Source of the DNA: JBHIBR01 sp046759145 [NCBI: Nitrospinota bacterium]
GTDB taxonomy: Bacteria > UBA8248
Length of the DNA: 7,678 nt
Assembly (NCBI GenBank): GCA_046759145.1
Contig: JBHIBR010000078.1
Span: forward strand, 1 to 7,678
Reading direction: 5' to 3'
The notes under the pieces were generated by a model. The model was not told where the DNA came from. It saw only the letters and a program-made list of their open reading frames with translations, and did no database searches. Numbering within the stretch: position 1 is the first letter of the stretch; every line of letters begins with the position of its first letter. Of the stretch, positions 5,399 through 7,678 are shown in pieces. A program made the translations under genes and the position numbers.

Positions 5399-5486
5399 GG
5401 CGCGAGTGCGGGCCATTCCCAAGGACCATCTCGAGACCGTCGGCCGCGCTGGCGGCGCGCTCCGGCTTCCCGGTTTTACACCGTCC

Positions 5487-5786
5487 ATGGCCAAGATCCG
5501 CATCTCGAACCTCAAGGTCGGCTACGAAGCCCGGCCGGGCGACAGCCTGCTGGACCTGAACCTTGACGGTGGAGTAGACGCGACCTTCGACTGGGGGGGC
5601 AATTGCGCCTGCTCCACCTGCAAGGTTGTGGTTCAGTCGGGGAGGGAGTGCCTCTCCCCCCAGGGGCCGGACGAGCGCGAGACGCTCGAGGCATACGGGT
5701 GGGACCCGGACGAGTACCGGCTCTCCTGCCAGGCGAGGCTGGAGCGGGAGGGGGAAGTGGTCCTCTTCATGCCCGACCCGGAGTAG
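5487..5786 (+). CDS. [2Fe-2S] ferredoxin-like protein lacking the first cysteine
   Basis: A 99-residue protein with the plant/adrenodoxin-type ferredoxin fold, normally an electron carrier binding a [2Fe-2S] cluster through four cysteines. Three ligands are clear: C42 and C45 in CACSTCKV and C81 in YRLSC. The first, expected at position 36 in an adrenodoxin-like C-x5-C-x2-C pattern, is Trp (codon TGG at 5592-5594, inside a TGGGGGGG run). C40, a non-ligand position in E. coli Fdx, is present and might substitute. The family start MAKIRIS at 5487 has no visible Shine-Dalgarno; an in-frame GTG at 5406 has GAGG (5396-5399) upstream and would add 27 residues unlike a ferredoxin. It follows the PilZ gene by 88 bases and may be co-transcribed. 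No reductase or redox partner is nearby, so its role is open. Confidence 0.82.
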   Translation: MAKIRISNLKVGYEARPGDSLLDLNLDGGVDATFDWGGNCACSTCKVVVQSGRECLSPQGPDERETLEAYGWDPDEYRLSCQARLEREGEVVLFMPDPE

Positions 5787-5794
5787 GGGGAGGG

Positions 5795-5831
5795 GGGCGG
5801 CGGCGGGCTTCCCGCTAGGGTTCCGCCGCCC
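5795..5831. terminator. Long hairpin between convergent ferredoxin and tsaC
   Basis: GGGCGGCGG (5795-5803) is perfectly complementary to CCGCCGCCC (5823-5831). Inside, CGGG (5804-5807) pairs with CCCG (5811-5814) across a CTT loop, leaving an eight-base bulge that contains the tsaC stop codon (5815-5817). Its position, after the ferredoxin stop and over the tsaC end, fits a terminator serving both strands. There is no T-run on either side. Confidence 0.4.
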
Positions 5832-6471
5832 GCAGAACCTCCTCCCAGGCCACCGCCCCCTCCCGGATGAGCTCCGGCCGCTCGCCCCGCACGTCCACCA
5901 CCGTCGAGGGGTTGGCCTCCGCCCCCTCCGCCCCTGGAGGAGGGAGAGGGCCCGCGTCCAGGATGAGCGCCAATCTCTCCCCGAACGCCTCCTCGATGGC
6001 GGCAGCCTCCCGGAGGGGGGGCTCGCCCGAACGGTTGGCGCTCGTGGCGGTGATGGGAAAGCGCGCCTCCCGGCAGAGCGCCTGGCAAAGGGCATGGCGA
6101 GGGAGGCGCACCCCCACACCGGCCCCCGGCCCCAGGACGGAGGGCGCAAGGTCGGCCCGCCCGTGCACGATGAGGGTGAGGGGGCCCGGCCAGAGGCGCC
6201 CCAGGAGGCGGCGCGCGCGAGGGGGGACCTCCGCGGCGAGGAGCCCGAGCTGGTCCTCTTCCCCGATCAGGAGGGGCGGGGGTTTCTCCGGGGGCCTCCC
6301 TTTGAGGGCGAAGAGGCGCGCCAGGGCAGCCGGGTCCGCCGCGTTTACACCCAGCCCGTAGAGGGTGTCGGTGGGATAGGCGATGACCTCTCCCGCCCGG
6401 AGAGCCTCCGCGGCCCGCCGCAGCAGCGAGAGGTCCGGCCGCTCAGGGTTGACCGGGAAGGTTCGCCACAT
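5815..6471 (-). CDS. tsaC: Threonylcarbamoyl-AMP synthase (TsaC/YrdC type)
   Basis: A 218-residue YrdC-domain protein that makes threonylcarbamoyl-adenylate from threonine, bicarbonate and ATP, the first step of the t6A37 modification of ANN-decoding tRNAs. Visible: YPTDTLYGLG at 32-41; the KxR pair K57 and R59 in LKGRP, part of the positively charged nucleotide pocket; WPGPLTLI at 94-101; SANRSGEP at 144-151; and STVVDV near 189-194. The length fits the short TsaC form without the extra Sua5 domain. ATG at 6471 is the only reasonable start and lies inside purE, overlapping it by 29 bases with no clear Shine-Dalgarno, so translation probably depends on ribosomes finishing purE. Last gene of the ridA-purE-tsaC operon. 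YciO paralogues are the alternative; the kept K/R and SAN motifs favour TsaC. Confidence 0.9.
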   Translation of the reverse strand: MWRTFPVNPERPDLSLLRRAAEALRAGEVIAYPTDTLYGLGVNAADPAALARLFALKGRPPEKPPPLLIGEEDQLGLLAAEVPPRARRLLGRLWPGPLTLIVHGRADLAPSVLGPGAGVGVRLPRHALCQALCREARFPITATSANRSGEPPLREAAAIEEAFGERLALILDAGPLPPPGAEGAEANPSTVVDVRGERPELIREGAVAWEEVLRAAEP

Positions 6472-6982
6472 CCAGGGCGACGCGCCGCGAGGCGGCCTCC
6501 ACCCGTTCCGCCTGCTGGCGCATGTAGGCCTGGTAGCGGCGGGCCAGCTCGGCGTCCCCGAGGGCGAGGATGCGCAGGGCGAGGAGGGCGGCGTTGGTCG
6601 CCCCCGCCTTCCCGACCGCCATGGTGGCAACGGGCACCCCGCCGGGCATCTGGGCCGTGGAGAGGAGGGCGTCCAGACCGTTGAGGGGGGTGGACTGGAT
6701 GGGCACCCCGATGACGGGAAGGGGCGTGAGGGCGGCCAGCACACCCGCCAGGTGGGCGGCCCCTCCCGAGCCTGCGATGATGACCTGCAGGCCCCGCTTC
6801 TTGGCTCCCGCGGCGTAGGCGTGGCATCGGTCCGGGGTCCGATGTGCGCTCATGATCTGCAATTCATAGGGGACTCTGAACTCGGCCAGGAGCTCCGCGG
6901 CGGAGCGCATGAGGGGGAGGTCCGTCTCGCTCCCCATCACAATCCCCACGCGCGCCGCCTTGCTCTTGGTCCTCTCTGCCAC
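6443..6982 (-). CDS. purE: N5-carboxyaminoimidazole ribonucleotide mutase
   Basis: A 179-residue class I PurE that interconverts N5-CAIR and CAIR in de novo purine synthesis. Signatures: GIVMGSETD at 13-21 with the phosphate-binding S18 and D21, the active-site SAHRTP at 45-50 (H47), GGAAHL at 73-78, GVPIQS at 92-97 and the MPGGVPVATMAVGKAG loop at 112-127. The C-terminal helices are complete, and the last about 20 residues are less conserved. GTG at 6982 has AGGGGGAGGG six bases upstream, a very strong site. It normally needs PurK to supply N5-CAIR; purK is not in the window and would have to lie elsewhere. It starts 28 bases after ridA and overlaps tsaC. Confidence 0.96.
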   Translation of the reverse strand: MAERTKSKAARVGIVMGSETDLPLMRSAAELLAEFRVPYELQIMSAHRTPDRCHAYAAGAKKRGLQVIIAGSGGAAHLAGVLAALTPLPVIGVPIQSTPLNGLDALLSTAQMPGGVPVATMAVGKAGATNAALLALRILALGDAELARRYQAYMRQQAERVEAASRRVALDVANLPGQP

Positions 6983-7010
6983 GCCCGTCCCTCCCCCTGC
7001 GCCGCGCCCC

Positions 7011-7397
7011 TCAGGCGGAGCAGCGGCAGATGAGCTCGATCTCCACCCGGCCCCCTCGCACCAGCTCCTTGACCGCCAGGGTCGTTCGTGCGGGCGGATC
7101 CTTCGGGAAGTACTCGCTAAAAACGGCGTTCATCTCCATGAGCTCGGAGAGGTCCGCCATGAAGATGGTCACTTTCAGGGCGCGGTCCAGGGAGGAACCC
7201 CCTGCCTCCACCACCGCCTTGAGGTTCTCGAGCGCCTGGCGCGTCTCGGCGGCGATGCCGCCGGGTACGAGGGCGTTCGTCTTGGGGTCCACCCCCAATT
7301 GCCCCGAGCAAAACAGCAGGTCCCCATCCCGGATGGCCTGGGAGAGGGGCACCTTGCCCGAAGCCGCCTTGTCGGTGTGGATGACCTCTCGCGCCAC
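7011..7397 (-). CDS. ridA: RidA family enamine/imine deaminase
   Basis: A 128-residue member of the YjgF/YER057c/UK114 family. RidA proteins hydrolyse reactive enamine and imine intermediates from PLP enzymes, releasing ammonia and a keto acid and so protecting other enzymes from damage. Visible: LLFCSGQLGVDP at 27-38, R104 in PPARTTL (the carboxylate-binding arginine of active members) and E121 in VEIELI, both expected for deaminase activity. The family works as a trimer with active sites between subunits. GTG at 7397 has GGGAGGG six bases upstream and fits the family N-terminus; the frame extends 17 codons further but without protein-like sequence. It is the first gene of a minus-strand operon with purE 28 bases downstream. 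Confidence 0.93.
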   Translation of the reverse strand: MAREVIHTDKAASGKVPLSQAIRDGDLLFCSGQLGVDPKTNALVPGGIAAETRQALENLKAVVEAGGSSLDRALKVTIFMADLSELMEMNAVFSEYFPKDPPARTTLAVKELVRGGRVEIELICRCSA

Positions 7398-7419
7398 GTA
7401 TGACCCTCCCGTGGTTCGG

Positions 7420-7448
7420 ACCTTACCACAGCCGGATCGGGCAGCCAA
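7420..7448 (-). promoter_or_regulatory. Candidate promoter for ridA-purE-tsaC
   Basis: On the minus strand TTGGCT (7448-7443) and TAAGGT (7425-7420) are separated by exactly 17 bases. The -35 matches four of six positions and the -10 three of six. The start would fall near 7413, giving a short leader ending in the GGGAGGG site of ridA. It is back-to-back with the rarA promoter. Confidence 0.4.
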
Positions 7449-7488
7449 GGCGGGGGGTGCAGAGACGCATCATCCCTCCCGCCGCGCG

Positions 7489-7497
7489 TGCTATGAT
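7489..7497 (+). promoter_or_regulatory. Extended -10 promoter for rarA
   Basis: TGCTATGAT fits TGn followed by a five-of-six TATAAT match. No recognisable -35 lies 16-18 bases upstream, which extended -10 promoters tolerate. Transcription would start near 7504, giving a leader of about 36 bases to the rarA ATG. Confidence 0.5.
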
Positions 7498-7539
7498 GGG
7501 CGAAAGGGATACGTAAAGGTCCCATCGGGGGAACCCTTC

Positions 7540-7678
7540 ATGGAGCTCTTCGAACCTCCCCGCGAGGCGGCCGCCCCGGGAGGGGCGGCGTCCCGCCGCC
7601 CAAGCCGGCCAGAGGCCGGCGCTCCCCTCGCCGCCCGGATGCGCCCCCGGACTTTGGCCGAGATGGTGGGCCAGGAGC
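7540..7678 (+). CDS. rarA: Replication-associated recombination protein A, N-terminus only
   Basis: The first 46 codons of a RarA/MgsA-type AAA+ ATPase, a clamp-loader relative that acts at stalled replication forks. Recognition rests on the MELFEPP start and the conserved APLAARMRPRTLAEMVGQE, which closely matches the family's N-terminal block just before the Walker A region. Everything catalytic lies beyond the window. GGGGGA at 7527-7532 is a suitable Shine-Dalgarno seven bases before ATG at 7540. Residues about 10-28 are a Pro/Ala/Arg/Gly-rich linker encoded by a highly palindromic segment that may be an inserted repeat. Divergently transcribed from ridA. Confidence 0.85.
   Translation, partial: MELFEPPREAAAPGGAASRRPSRPEAGAPLAARMRPRTLAEMVGQE
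7570..7626. repeat. Multi-hairpin palindromic repeat inside the rarA linker
   Basis: Three perfect inverted repeats stand side by side: GCCGCCCC/GGGGCGGC (7570-7577/7582-7589, loop GGGA), GGGCGGCG/CGCCGCCC (7583-7590/7594-7601, loop TCC) and GCCGGCC/GGCCGGC (7604-7610/7614-7620, loop AGA). The last two form a double hairpin flanked by GGGAG (7578-7582) and CTCCC (7622-7626). This double-hairpin plan with short terminal inverted repeats resembles REP-like dispersed elements of GC-rich genomes. It keeps the reading frame. No second copy is visible in the window. Confidence 0.5.

Noticed and set aside
1-7678. CRISPR array, insertion sequence, rRNA or complete tRNA gene
   Set aside because: No regularly spaced direct repeats, transposase motifs, rRNA signature stretches or cloverleaf were found on either strand.

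Overview
The window comes from a GC-rich bacterial chromosome (roughly 70% G+C by eye) with many GTG starts, strong Shine-Dalgarno sites and tight gene packing. Nothing in it fixes a phylum. The mix of housekeeping genes and a eukaryote-like pterin synthase would fit an uncultured, environmental, GC-rich lineage, but that is inference. Bases 1-400 begin in homopolymer G and C runs and hold short, apparently frameshifted reading frames, so base calls there should be treated with caution.

Layout. (a) 1-400: the tail of one gene and two very short overlapping genes, the second readable only if two single-base frame changes are assumed; the set ends in a perfect hairpin at the stop codon. (b) 485-1666 (+): a GalT-like nucleotidyl transferase of the HIT superfamily, convergent with (c) 1702-2568 (-): a metallo-beta-lactamase-fold hydrolase with an altered zinc motif; a strong hairpin separates them. 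(d) 2569-2879: a regulatory interval with outward promoter candidates, a textbook intrinsic terminator facing right, and further hairpins. (e) 2880-4621 (+): a three-gene pterin operon of 6-pyruvoyl-tetrahydropterin synthase, GTP cyclohydrolase I and a short-chain dehydrogenase. (f) 4784-5398 (+): a PilZ-type protein with its own consensus promoter, then 5487-5786 (+): a [2Fe-2S] ferredoxin-like protein lacking the usual first cysteine. (g) On the minus strand, converging on the ferredoxin, an operon read ridA - purE - tsaC (7397 down to 5815). (h) Divergent from ridA, the first 46 codons of rarA (7540 to the window end), carrying a GC-rich palindromic repeat in frame in its linker.

The main biological story is the pterin operon. 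GTP cyclohydrolase I makes 7,8-dihydroneopterin triphosphate, the PTPS-type enzyme makes 6-pyruvoyl-tetrahydropterin, and an SDR could supply the reductions, which together match the animal-type tetrahydrobiopterin (BH4) route. The PTPS has every zinc and catalytic residue of mammalian PTPS at a constant offset. The second theme is three recognisable enzymes or electron carriers, each with one altered key residue: the MBL hydrolase (HxHxDH to HxNxDH), the ferredoxin (first Cys to Trp) and the SDR (tetrad Asn to Cys). The minus-strand operon groups metabolite damage control, purine synthesis and tRNA modification and looks like ordinary housekeeping.
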